Part shown: one piece after another, positions 1 to 6,896 of the stretch | Layout: each line of letters starts with the position of its first letter | How positions within the stretch are numbered: position 1 is the first letter of the stretch | Assembly (NCBI RefSeq): GCF_014138265.1 | Contig: NZ_JACGXL010000007.1 | Coordinates: 124,001 to 188,000 of the forward strand | Direction: 5' to 3' | DNA: 64,000 nt | Origin: Dokdonella fugitiva | Lineage (GTDB): Bacteria > Pseudomonadota > Gammaproteobacteria > Xanthomonadales > Rhodanobacteraceae | Program-made: the position numbers and the translations under genes | Notes under the pieces: model-generated | What the model saw: the letters and a program-made list of their open reading frames with translations, nothing else | Database searches by the model: none | Told to the model about the DNA's origin: nothing

Positions 1-249
1 GCCGATACGTGGGCCGAAGTCGTGCTCGGCGCCGATGACAGGCACGTCGCGTTCCGCACCTGCGTCGCGGTCGACCTGCGCGACGGCGAAGCACGTTGCC
101 TGATCGGCACGCGCGTGAACACGCGCAACGTGTTCGGCGACCTGTACATGGCGATGGTCGATCCGGTTCACCGGCGCTACATCACGCCGGCGCTCCTGCG
201 GCACGCGATCGAACACGTCGCGCGGCGTGCGCACGGCACCGGTGAATGA
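1..249 (+). CDS. DUF2867 family protein, 3' end only
   Basis: The reading frame is open from base 1 and stops at TGA 247-249, so only the last 82 residues of the protein are present. The visible part alternates short beta-strand-like stretches (RTCVAVDLRD, CLIGTRVNTRN) and ends in the pattern N-x-F-G-D-L-Y-x-x-x-V-x-P-x-H followed by a basic amphipathic helix. That is the usual C-terminus of DUF2867 proteins, where a small polar ligand-binding-like fold is followed by a P-x-H-R-x-I segment. The biochemical role of the family is not known to me. It is 49 bases upstream of the alkylation-repair gene and on the same strand, but nothing shows cotranscription. The N-terminal half lies outside the window, so fusion to another domain cannot be excluded. 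Confidence 0.6.
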   Translation, partial: ADTWAEVVLGADDRHVAFRTCVAVDLRDGEARCLIGTRVNTRNVFGDLYMAMVDPVHRRYITPALLRHAIEHVARRAHGTGE

Positions 250-298
250 CAGCCGAAAACGGCGAGTCGACTCCGCCGACCTGCGCTAGCATGCGCGC

Positions 299-1765
299 AT
301 GCAAGCCGCCGCCGTGCCTACCACCCATCTCGATCCACGCGTCTGCGACCAGGCGCGACTGACGCGCGACGCGCGCTTCGACGGCCTGTTCTACATCGCA
401 GTGACGTCGACCGGGATCTACTGCCGCCCGGTCTGCCCGGCGCCGTCGCCGCGCGCGAAGAACATCCGCTACTACGACAGCGCGGCGGCCGCGTCCGCGG
501 CAGGGTTCCGGCCGTGCCTGCGTTGCCGGCCGGAGGCAGCGCCCGGTTCGCCGTTGCACCGCGCGAAGAGCGAACTCGTCGCCGGTGCATTGCGCCTGAT
601 CGAACAAGGCGCGCTGGACGAGGGTTCGCTGCCCGCGCTCGCCGCGCGCGTCGGCGTCGGCGAGCGCCACCTGCGTCGCGTGTTCGCCGAGGAACTCGGG
701 GCGAGCCCGCTCGACGTCGCGGCGACGCGGCGCCTGCTGTTCGCCAAGCAACTGCTCACCGAAACCGCGATGCCGATCGCGCGCATCGCGGACGCGTCCG
801 GCTATGCGAGCCTGCGTCGATTCAATGCTGCGTTCGTCGCGACGTACGGCAAGCCGCCGCGCGATTTCCGTCGCGGCCGCGCGGCCGCCGACGCCGGCGC
901 GGACGAACTCGTGCTGCGCCTGCCGTATCGCGCGCCGTACGATTTCGAGCACCTGCTCGCCTTCTACGGCCGGCGCACGATCCCTGGCGTGGAGGCGGTC
1001 GACGCGCGCAGCTACCGGCGCAGCGTCGTCGTCGACGGCGTGCCGGGCTGGTTCGACGTCGCCGCGATCCCGGGCGACGACGCGCTCGCGCTGCGCGTGC
1101 ATCATCCGTCGAGCAGCGCGGTCGGTGCGATCGTCGCGCGCGTCAAGCGCATGTTCGACGTCGACGCGGACCCGCGCGCGCTCGAGTTCGCGTTGCGCGG
1201 CAGCACGCTGCTCAAACCGCTGATCCGGCGCTGGCCGGGACAGCGACTGCCGGGCGCATGGGACGGTTTCGAGCTCGCGGTGCGCGCGGTGCTCGGCCAG
1301 CAAGTCAGCGTCGCCGCCGCGCGCACGTTCGCGGCGCGCGTCGCGGCGACGTACGGCACGCCGTACGCGGACGGCGAAGCGCACGGCGTCGGCGCGCTGT
1401 TCCCGACGCCGGAGCGGCTCGTCGACGCGCCGCTCGAGCAGCAGGGCGTCATCCGTGCACGCGCCTCGACGATCCGCGGCATCGCGCGCGCGGTGCTCGA
1501 CGGCCACGTCGCGTTCCGCGCCGAACAACCGCTCGCCGCGTTCGAGCGCGACCTCGTCGCGTTGCCCGGCATCGGCGCGTGGACCGCGCACTACATCGCG
1601 ATGCGCGCGCTCGCCCAGCCGGACGCGTTCCCCGCGGCCGACCTCATCCTGCGCCGCGCGGCCGGCGAGGGTCGCACGCTGTCGACGCGGGAGCTCGAAC
1701 GGCTCAGCGAGGAATGGCGGCCGTGGCGCGCGTATGCGGTGATGCTGCTGTGGCGGAACAGCTAG
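299..1765 (+). CDS. alkA: Ada metal-binding/AraC-type regulator fused to AlkA DNA-3-methyladenine glycosylase II
   Basis: This 488-residue protein joins an alkylation sensor and regulator to a repair enzyme. Residues 15-80 form the Ada N-terminal zinc domain, with Cys42, Cys46, Cys73 and Cys76 in the YCRPVC and CLRC motifs. They match the four zinc ligands of E. coli Ada (Cys38/42/69/72), so Cys42 is the expected methyl-phosphotriester acceptor. Residues about 90-190 carry an AraC-type double helix-turn-helix (ARIADASGYASLRRFNAAF). The rest is AlkA: an N-terminal AlkA domain, then HhH-GPD with LPGIGAWTA at 422-430 and FPAAD ending at the expected catalytic Asp448. It would excise 3-alkyl purines from DNA while sensing methylation. 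The ATG at 299 has no strong ribosome-binding site; an ATG at 291 is out of frame. ogt follows on the same strand 90 bases downstream, so the two probably form a methylation-response unit. Confidence 0.93.
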   Translation: MQAAAVPTTHLDPRVCDQARLTRDARFDGLFYIAVTSTGIYCRPVCPAPSPRAKNIRYYDSAAAASAAGFRPCLRCRPEAAPGSPLHRAKSELVAGALRLIEQGALDEGSLPALAARVGVGERHLRRVFAEELGASPLDVAATRRLLFAKQLLTETAMPIARIADASGYASLRRFNAAFVATYGKPPRDFRRGRAAADAGADELVLRLPYRAPYDFEHLLAFYGRRTIPGVEAVDARSYRRSVVVDGVPGWFDVAAIPGDDALALRVHHPSSSAVGAIVARVKRMFDVDADPRALEFALRGSTLLKPLIRRWPGQRLPGAWDGFELAVRAVLGQQVSVAAARTFAARVAATYGTPYADGEAHGVGALFPTPERLVDAPLEQQGVIRARASTIRGIARAVLDGHVAFRAEQPLAAFERDLVALPGIGAWTAHYIAMRALAQPDAFPAADLILRRAAGEGRTLSTRELERLSEEWRPWRAYAVMLLWRNS

Positions 1766-1855
1766 GCGCGTACGAACGCATCGCGGCCGGAGCCGCTCCG
1801 CATCGATCCCGCGGGAGTCACTTCAGCGGCGATCAGGTCCTCAGGATTCCCGGCA

Positions 1856-2359
1856 ATGACCATCCACTACGACTATCTCGACACGCCGATCGGCCGCCTC
1901 CTGCTCGCCGCCGACGACGCCGGGCTGCGCTACGTCGAATTCGAGCGCACCGACCAGGGTGAACGCATTTCGCCGTCGTGGCGGCGCGGGCGCCGCCACC
2001 TCGATGCGGCCGTCGGGCAGCTCGAGGCGTACTTCGCCGGCGAGCTGCACGCGTTCGACCTGCCGCTCGCGGCCGAGGGCACCGATTTCCGCAAGTCCGT
2101 CTGGGATGCGCTCGTGCGCATCCCGTACGGCGAGACGATCAGCTACGGCGAGCTCGCGCGACGCATCGGCGACCCGTCCGCGAGCCGCGCGGTCGGCGCC
2201 GCGAACGGCGCGAATCCCCTGCCGATCATCGTGCCGTGCCACCGCGTGATCGGCGCGAACGGCAAGCTCACCGGTTTCGGCGGCGGCCTTCCCGTGAAGC
2301 AGTGGCTGCTCGAACACGAACGCCGCCACGCGCCGCGCGCACCGTTCGCGCTGTCGTAG
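1856..2359 (+). CDS. ogt: methylated-DNA-[protein]-cysteine S-methyltransferase
   Basis: The protein removes methyl groups from O6-methylguanine (and O4-methylthymine) in DNA by irreversible transfer to its own cysteine. The 167-residue sequence has the usual Ogt layout: an N-terminal ribonuclease-H-like domain (residues 1-75) and a C-terminal DNA-binding domain with RIPYGETISYGELARRIG. The active-site motif PCHRVIG places the acceptor at Cys128. The downstream G-F-G-G-G-L-x-x-K-x-W-L-L-x-x-E completes the signature. The gene lies directly after the Ada-AlkA fusion, so base, phosphotriester and O6 repair are encoded together. No nearby gene carries the second (Ogt-like) half of a classical Ada protein. 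The start at ATG 1856 gives the expected N-terminus, but its ribosome-binding site is weak. Confidence 0.93.
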   Translation: MTIHYDYLDTPIGRLLLAADDAGLRYVEFERTDQGERISPSWRRGRRHLDAAVGQLEAYFAGELHAFDLPLAAEGTDFRKSVWDALVRIPYGETISYGELARRIGDPSASRAVGAANGANPLPIIVPCHRVIGANGKLTGFGGGLPVKQWLLEHERRHAPRAPFALS

Positions 2360-2650
2360 CCGGTCAGGACTCGAAGCCAAGCTGAAAGCCTGAAACACGA
2401 AGGACACGAAGGACACGAAGGAAAGCCAACCGAAGAGTTGCAAAGCTTGAAACACGGAGCACACGGAGCACACGGAAAAAGCAAGCGATGAGGTGAAACG
2501 CTTTTCCTCCGTGTGCTCCGTGTGCTCCGTGTTTCAGGCTTTTCTTCCTGCTCTCTCTGATCTGCTCTTCTTCGTGTCCTTCGTGTTTCAGGCTTTGGCT
2601 TGGCCTTTGGCTCTGGCTTTGCTTCGGCTTCCGTTTCGGAGCGACACGCG
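2360..2650. repeat. Nested inverted-repeat element made of 9-bp tandem units
   Basis: This gene-free stretch between ogt and a convergent gene is filled by a composite repeat. An outer arm at 2389-2411 (about 2.5 units of acacgaagg after cctga) is the exact reverse complement of 2570-2592. Inside it, an inner arm at 2448-2476 (units of acacggagc) is the exact reverse complement of 2508-2536. The unit period is 9 bp in both arms, differing at two positions. The whole can fold as a large cruciform or double hairpin. Small open reading frames across it translate to S-V-C-S-V-C-S-V-F-Q-A-F-type peptides and are not genes. A shorter decayed version lies at 12393-12465. No transposase or target-site duplication is visible. 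Confidence 0.85.
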
Positions 2651-3280
2651 TCAGCAGCCGCGCAGGCGTTCGCGCAGTTGCGCCTGGTCCTGCTTCAGTT
2701 GCGCCTGGGTGTCGCTGAATGCGCGGCGCAGCTTGCCGGTGACGGTGTCGAGTTCGCCGCGCAGGTACGCGCAGGCTTCCGCGGGTTCGGCGTGATGGCA
2801 TGCGTCGACGACCCAGACGTAACTCGCGCCGAGCGGGTCCGCGTGGGTCGGAACCGTCGGCGGATGCTGCAGTTCGGGCGCGGAGACGCCGATGCCGCCC
2901 GGGCCGTACGCCTGCGCGAGGCTCTTGCCGGAGTCCGCGAGCATCGCGTACGGCACGAGGCTGCGCCGGCCGATGCCGTCGTCGCTCACGTAGCGGCTGC
3001 CGTCATGCGCGATGCACAGGTAGAACGACGGCGGTGGTATCGCGGGCAGTGGGGGAGCCGGCGCGGCATCGGTCGCGGCCGGCAGGGCGTCGTCGTCGAC
3101 GGTCGGGGGCGGCGCAGGCGCGGCAGGCGGCGCATCGACGAGGTGCACGACCGACTGTTCCTTCGCGTCCGCGCACGGCTTGTCCTGGTAGCTCACGCCG
3201 TCCGGGCCGGTGCAACGATAGACGTCGGTCGCCCCCGCGGCGAACGGGAAGCAGGCGAGCAGGAGCACCGCGCGGATCAT
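2651..3280 (-). CDS. DUF4124 domain-containing exported protein
   Basis: The 209-residue protein begins with a signal peptide (residues 1-17, MIRAVLLLACFPFAAGA) and continues with the DUF4124 signature VYRCTGPDGVSYQDKPCADA, a small disulfide-containing envelope domain. A Pro/Ala-rich linker (about residues 50-85) leads to a C-terminal region with PSFYLCIAHDGSRYVSDDGIGRRSLVPYAML. That region repeats the theme of a Cys followed by D-G-x-x-Y and may be a diverged second DUF4124-like unit. The last 40 residues (RGELDTVTGKLRRAFSDTQ) look helical and coiled. The protein is predicted to be periplasmic. DUF4124 proteins are common in Xanthomonadales and Pseudomonadales, and their function is unknown. 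It is convergent with ogt across the repeat element and divergent from the threonine aldolase gene, with 111 bases between the start codons. Confidence 0.82.
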   Translation of the reverse strand: MIRAVLLLACFPFAAGATDVYRCTGPDGVSYQDKPCADAKEQSVVHLVDAPPAAPAPPPTVDDDALPAATDAAPAPPLPAIPPPSFYLCIAHDGSRYVSDDGIGRRSLVPYAMLADSGKSLAQAYGPGGIGVSAPELQHPPTVPTHADPLGASYVWVVDACHHAEPAEACAYLRGELDTVTGKLRRAFSDTQAQLKQDQAQLRERLRGC

Positions 3281-3391
3281 GCGTGCATGGTAAACCCCTC
3301 CCGGGCGGGGCGCCGCGACCAGGACGATCGACGCATGCCGGCTCGGCCGGAATCGGACTAGGATGCGCGTTCCGTCCTACCGGAATCCGGG

Positions 3392-4453
3392 ATGACTGCC
3401 GTCGATTTCATCGATCTGGCCAGCGACACGAAGACGCGACCGACTGCGGCGATGCGCGCGGCGATGGCCGCGGCGGACGTCGGCGACGAACGCGCGCACG
3501 AGGATCCGAGCGTGAACCGCCTGCTCGCGCGCTGCGCCGCGCTGCTCGGCAAGGAAGCCGCGGTGTTCCTGCCGTCCGGCACGATGGCGAACGAGATCGC
3601 GCTCGCCGTGCACTGCCGTCCCGGCGATGCGGTGCTCTGCGACGCGACCTCGCACCTCATCGGTTTCGAGGGCGGCGGCCCCGCGGCGCTCGCGGGCGTG
3701 ATGATCGAACCGATCGGCGGCCGGCGCGGCATCTTCGACGCGCAGGCGCTGCGCGCAGCGATCCGTGCCGACGCGCCGTACGCGCCGCGCCAGCGGCTCG
3801 TCGTCGTCGAACAGACCTCGAACCTCGGCGGCGGCGCCGTGTGGCCGCGGGCGACGCTCGACGACGTCGCCGCGGTCGCGCACGCGGCGGGGCTCGCCAC
3901 CCACATGGACGGCGCGCGCCTGCTCAACGCCTGCGTCGCGAGCGGCGTCGCCGCAGCCGACCACGCGCGCGGCTACGACTCGGTCTGGATCGATTTCAGC
4001 AAGGGTCTCGGTGCGCCGGGCGGTGCCGTTCTCGCCGGCAGCCGCGCGTTCTGCGACGAGGCATTCCGCATCAAGCTGCGCTGGGGCGGTGCGATGCGCC
4101 AGAGTGGGATCATCGCCGCGGCGTGCGAATACGCGCTCGATCACCACGTCGAGCGGCTCGCCGAGGATCACGCGCACGCGCGTCGCTTCGCCGAGTCGGT
4201 CGCCGGCGTACCGGGCATTGCGATCGCGCCGGGCGACGTCGAGACGAACCTCGTCTATTTCGACGTCGATGCCGTCGCGGGCGGCGCCGCCGCGTTCGTC
4301 GCGGCCCTGCAGGCGCGCGGCGTGCGCATGGTCGCGATGGGCCCGGCGCGCGTGCGCGCCGTGACGCATCTGGACGTCGACGCCGGCGCAATCGAGCGGG
4401 CGGGGGCGCTCGTTCGAGCGTTTTGCGAAGAAAAGCGACAAAACACGTTATAA
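3392..4453 (+). CDS. ltaE: low-specificity L-threonine aldolase
   Basis: This PLP enzyme cleaves L-threonine and L-allo-threonine to glycine and acetaldehyde in the cytosol. The 353-residue sequence opens with FIDLASDTKTRPTAAMRAAM and GDERAHEDPSVNRLL, the N-terminal signature of the family, where D-T-K/V-T-x-P-T and the Asp-x-x-x-x-x-D-P motif bind PLP phosphate. HMDGARLLNA and DSVWIDFSKGLGAPGG follow, and Lys204 in FSKG is the expected Schiff-base lysine. The length is standard for the fold-type I aldolase. The gene sits alone between a divergent DUF4124 gene and a diguanylate cyclase gene that begins 65 bases downstream on the same strand. I see no clear regulatory site. Confidence 0.92.
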   Translation: MTAVDFIDLASDTKTRPTAAMRAAMAAADVGDERAHEDPSVNRLLARCAALLGKEAAVFLPSGTMANEIALAVHCRPGDAVLCDATSHLIGFEGGGPAALAGVMIEPIGGRRGIFDAQALRAAIRADAPYAPRQRLVVVEQTSNLGGGAVWPRATLDDVAAVAHAAGLATHMDGARLLNACVASGVAAADHARGYDSVWIDFSKGLGAPGGAVLAGSRAFCDEAFRIKLRWGGAMRQSGIIAAACEYALDHHVERLAEDHAHARRFAESVAGVPGIAIAPGDVETNLVYFDVDAVAGGAAAFVAALQARGVRMVAMGPARVRAVTHLDVDAGAIERAGALVRAFCEEKRQNTL

Positions 4454-4518
4454 CAAAGGGGTTTTGACTGGCCCGCGACTTGCTTCCCTGAGGGAGAGAC
4501 AGCGAAGAAGGGCGTGTT

Positions 4519-6252
4519 TTGGACGATCGGTCACGAGGATGGTGGTGGCTCGGCCGGGCAGCGGCACTCGTGCTGCTGTGCGCCGGGCTGCACGCGGCTG
4601 CGAGCGAGGCGCCGATGCTCGTCGCGCGCCTCGAGCCCGCGTTGCCGCGCGACGCGGCCGCGCGCATCGTCGCCGGCGCCGAGGACGGCCACTTCGTCGC
4701 CGAGTCGTATGCCGCGCTGACGCCGTCGCGTCATGGCGGTGTCTGGTACCGCGTGCGCCTCGCGAGCGACTGGACCGATTCGCGCCCGCCGGTGCTGAAG
4801 ATCGCCGACCCGCAAGGCCTCGCGGTCACCGCCTACCTGCCGCCCGCGTATGCCGGCGTCGAGCGCAGCGTCTACCGCGCCGACGGTGGCGCCGAGTTCA
4901 CGCGCCACGCGATCTCGATCGTGCTGCCGGACGACCTGCGTGCCGACCAACCGCTCTATCTGTGGATCGAGCCCGCGAGCAGCGTGCCGCGCCGGCTCGC
5001 GATCACCGATATGGCCCAGGCGCGCGCGCGCGACATCGTCGATGCGCGACTGGACATCCTGTTTCCGGCGATCCAGCTCGCGACCCTGCTGGTCATGCTG
5101 AGCTTCTTCATCGTGCTGCGCGAGCGCATGTACGCGTACTTCGTCGGCCAGATGCTGTTCATCGTGCTGTTCGAGTTCTACGAGTTCGGCATCGGCTTCG
5201 AGTACCTGCCGTTCGCCTGGCTCGCACCGCTCGGCATCCGCGCGACCTGGCTCATGTCGCTGCTCGCGGCGATCCTGTCGATCGACTTCACGCGCCAGTT
5301 CCTCGACCTGCCGCACGGCGCGCCGCGGCTCGACCGCGTGCTGGCGCACGCGAGCTGGCCGCTCGTCGCGCTCGCACTGCTGGTGATCGCACCGTGGATC
5401 GATTCGATCGGCTGGATCGAGGACGTGCTCGCGTTCGCGTTCCTGCTGCTCGCGCCGCTGCTGCTCGTCGCCGGCCTCGTCGCCTGGCAGCAGGGCGGCC
5501 GTCGCGGTGGCTACTACCTGTGCGCGTGGGTGCCCGGCCTGCTGTTCGTGATCGTGCGCGCACTGCAGCTCGCACTGCACTGGCCGCAGCCGGTCTGGCT
5601 CGAGTTCGCGCTGCCGGCCGCGTTCGCGTTCGCCGGCATCGTGCTTGCGTTCGGCCTCGCCGACCACATCGTGTCGATCCGCCACGAACGCGACCTGGCG
5701 CACCGCCTCGCCGAGCACGACATGCTCACCGGCGTACTCAACCGCCGCGCGATCCTCGCGCGACTGCGCGCCGCATTCCTCGCCGCGCGCGAGAAGGACC
5801 GCCCGCTCGCGGTGCTGTTCCTCGACCTCGACCACTTCAAACGCGTCAACGATAGCTACGGCCATCGCGCGGGCGACCAGTGCCTGCGCGCGGTGATCGC
5901 GCCGATCGCGACCGAACTGCGCCAGGGTGACGCGCTCGGCCGCTACGGCGGCGAGGAATTCCTCGTCGTGCTGCCGGGGGCGACCGTCGCCAATGCCGAG
6001 GGCGTCGCCGAGCGCATCCGCCACCGCGTCGAGGAGATGCCGATGCTGATCTCCGGCATGCGCGTCGGCCTCACGCTCAGCATCGGCGTCGCCACGCTCG
6101 ATCCCGACGTGATGACGCCGGATGACCTCATCGAGCGCGCCGACGCGGCGCTGTACCTGTCCAAGAGCGGCGGCCGCAACCTCGTCAGCACGCATCGCGG
6201 CCCGCTGGCACCGGCGGGCGAAGCCATGCGCGAGGCATGGCCGCACGAGTGA
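4519..6252 (+). CDS. 7TMR-DISM-type membrane diguanylate cyclase (GGDEF)
   Basis: The 577-residue protein makes cyclic di-GMP from GTP in response to an envelope signal. After a signal-anchor segment, residues about 30-180 resemble the extracytoplasmic 7TMR-DISMED2 sensor domain. Seven hydrophobic segments follow (about 190-390), then a short linker (RHERDLAHRLAEHDMLTGVLNRR) into the GGDEF domain. The active site GGEEF is at residues 477-481. An RQGD inhibitory-site motif lies at 468-471, the correct five residues upstream, so product feedback inhibition is expected. The start is a TTG at 4519, because no ATG gives a complete signal segment; a GTG about 17 codons later is an alternative. There is no EAL domain. 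A degenerate EAL protein at 49.6 kb could act as a receptor in the same signalling network, but that link is only inferred. Confidence 0.88.
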   Translation: MDDRSRGWWWLGRAAALVLLCAGLHAAASEAPMLVARLEPALPRDAAARIVAGAEDGHFVAESYAALTPSRHGGVWYRVRLASDWTDSRPPVLKIADPQGLAVTAYLPPAYAGVERSVYRADGGAEFTRHAISIVLPDDLRADQPLYLWIEPASSVPRRLAITDMAQARARDIVDARLDILFPAIQLATLLVMLSFFIVLRERMYAYFVGQMLFIVLFEFYEFGIGFEYLPFAWLAPLGIRATWLMSLLAAILSIDFTRQFLDLPHGAPRLDRVLAHASWPLVALALLVIAPWIDSIGWIEDVLAFAFLLLAPLLLVAGLVAWQQGGRRGGYYLCAWVPGLLFVIVRALQLALHWPQPVWLEFALPAAFAFAGIVLAFGLADHIVSIRHERDLAHRLAEHDMLTGVLNRRAILARLRAAFLAAREKDRPLAVLFLDLDHFKRVNDSYGHRAGDQCLRAVIAPIATELRQGDALGRYGGEEFLVVLPGATVANAEGVAERIRHRVEEMPMLISGMRVGLTLSIGVATLDPDVMTPDDLIERADAALYLSKSGGRNLVSTHRGPLAPAGEAMREAWPHE

Positions 6253-6258
6253 CGCGGG

Positions 6259-6894
6259 TCAGCGCGCGCGCTCGACGCCGACCGGCAGCGCGGCGATGCG
6301 CCGGTATTCCTCGCCGTCGAACACGGCCGGGTCGGCGAGGCGCGCTTCGATCATCGGCGTCGCGTCGTTACCCCAGTACAACGCGTCGCCGAGCGCGAGC
6401 GTCGGTACGCCGAACACGCCGACTGCGAGTGCGGCGTCGGTGTTCGCGCGCAGGCGCGCCTTCACCGCGTCCGACGCGATCGCGCTCGCGGTGTCGGCGA
6501 TGCCGAGCGCGCGCGCGACGTCGGCGAGTTCGCCCGCGCTCGTGCCGGCGCATCCGTCACGCCAGACGTGCTCGAAGATCGCCGTCACCGCCGGCCAGCC
6601 GCCACCCGCGGCGAGGCACAGGCGCAGCGCGGCGAGCGAGTTGAACGGATGCGCCGGCGGGAAGCGCAAGGGGATGCGCGACCGATCCGCCTGCCATTGC
6701 ACGAAGCGGTAGGTGAACTCGCGCTTGCCCGCGATCTCGGCGGGGCCGAGCTGGCCGTGGCGCGCGAGCACCGCGCCGAACACGATCGGCACGGGATCGA
6801 TCGCGATCCGCTCGCCCAGCGCGCGCATCGCCGGCAGCTGCAGGTAGGCGAACGGCGAGATGAAGTCGAAGTACCAGGTGGCGGTCGCGCGCAT
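6259..6894 (-). CDS. DsbA-like 2-hydroxychromene-2-carboxylate isomerase family protein
   Basis: The 211-residue protein matches the thioredoxin-fold kappa-class GST/isomerase group. It begins with WYFDFISPFAYL, where the serine of S-P-F-A-Y activates glutathione in the family, and ends with GVFGVPTLALGDALYWGND, the cis-proline segment (VPT) of the thioredoxin fold. Characterised members isomerise 2-hydroxychromene-2-carboxylate in naphthalene breakdown or use glutathione for other substrates. With no aromatic catabolic genes nearby the true substrate is unknown. The ATG at 6894 lies 2 bases after the stop of the fadE-type gene, so the two are almost certainly cotranscribed and the enzyme may act on fatty-acid or aldehyde by-products. 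This is an inference from position only. Confidence 0.85.
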   Translation of the reverse strand: MRATATWYFDFISPFAYLQLPAMRALGERIAIDPVPIVFGAVLARHGQLGPAEIAGKREFTYRFVQWQADRSRIPLRFPPAHPFNSLAALRLCLAAGGGWPAVTAIFEHVWRDGCAGTSAGELADVARALGIADTASAIASDAVKARLRANTDAALAVGVFGVPTLALGDALYWGNDATPMIEARLADPAVFDGEEYRRIAALPVGVERAR

Positions 6895-6896
6895 CG

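Noticed and set aside
2493-2795. Small plus-strand open frame encoding repeats of S-V-C-S-V-F-Q-A-F type
   Set aside because: It is a translation of the inverted-repeat element and of the antisense of the DUF4124 gene; no start signal and no homology expected.
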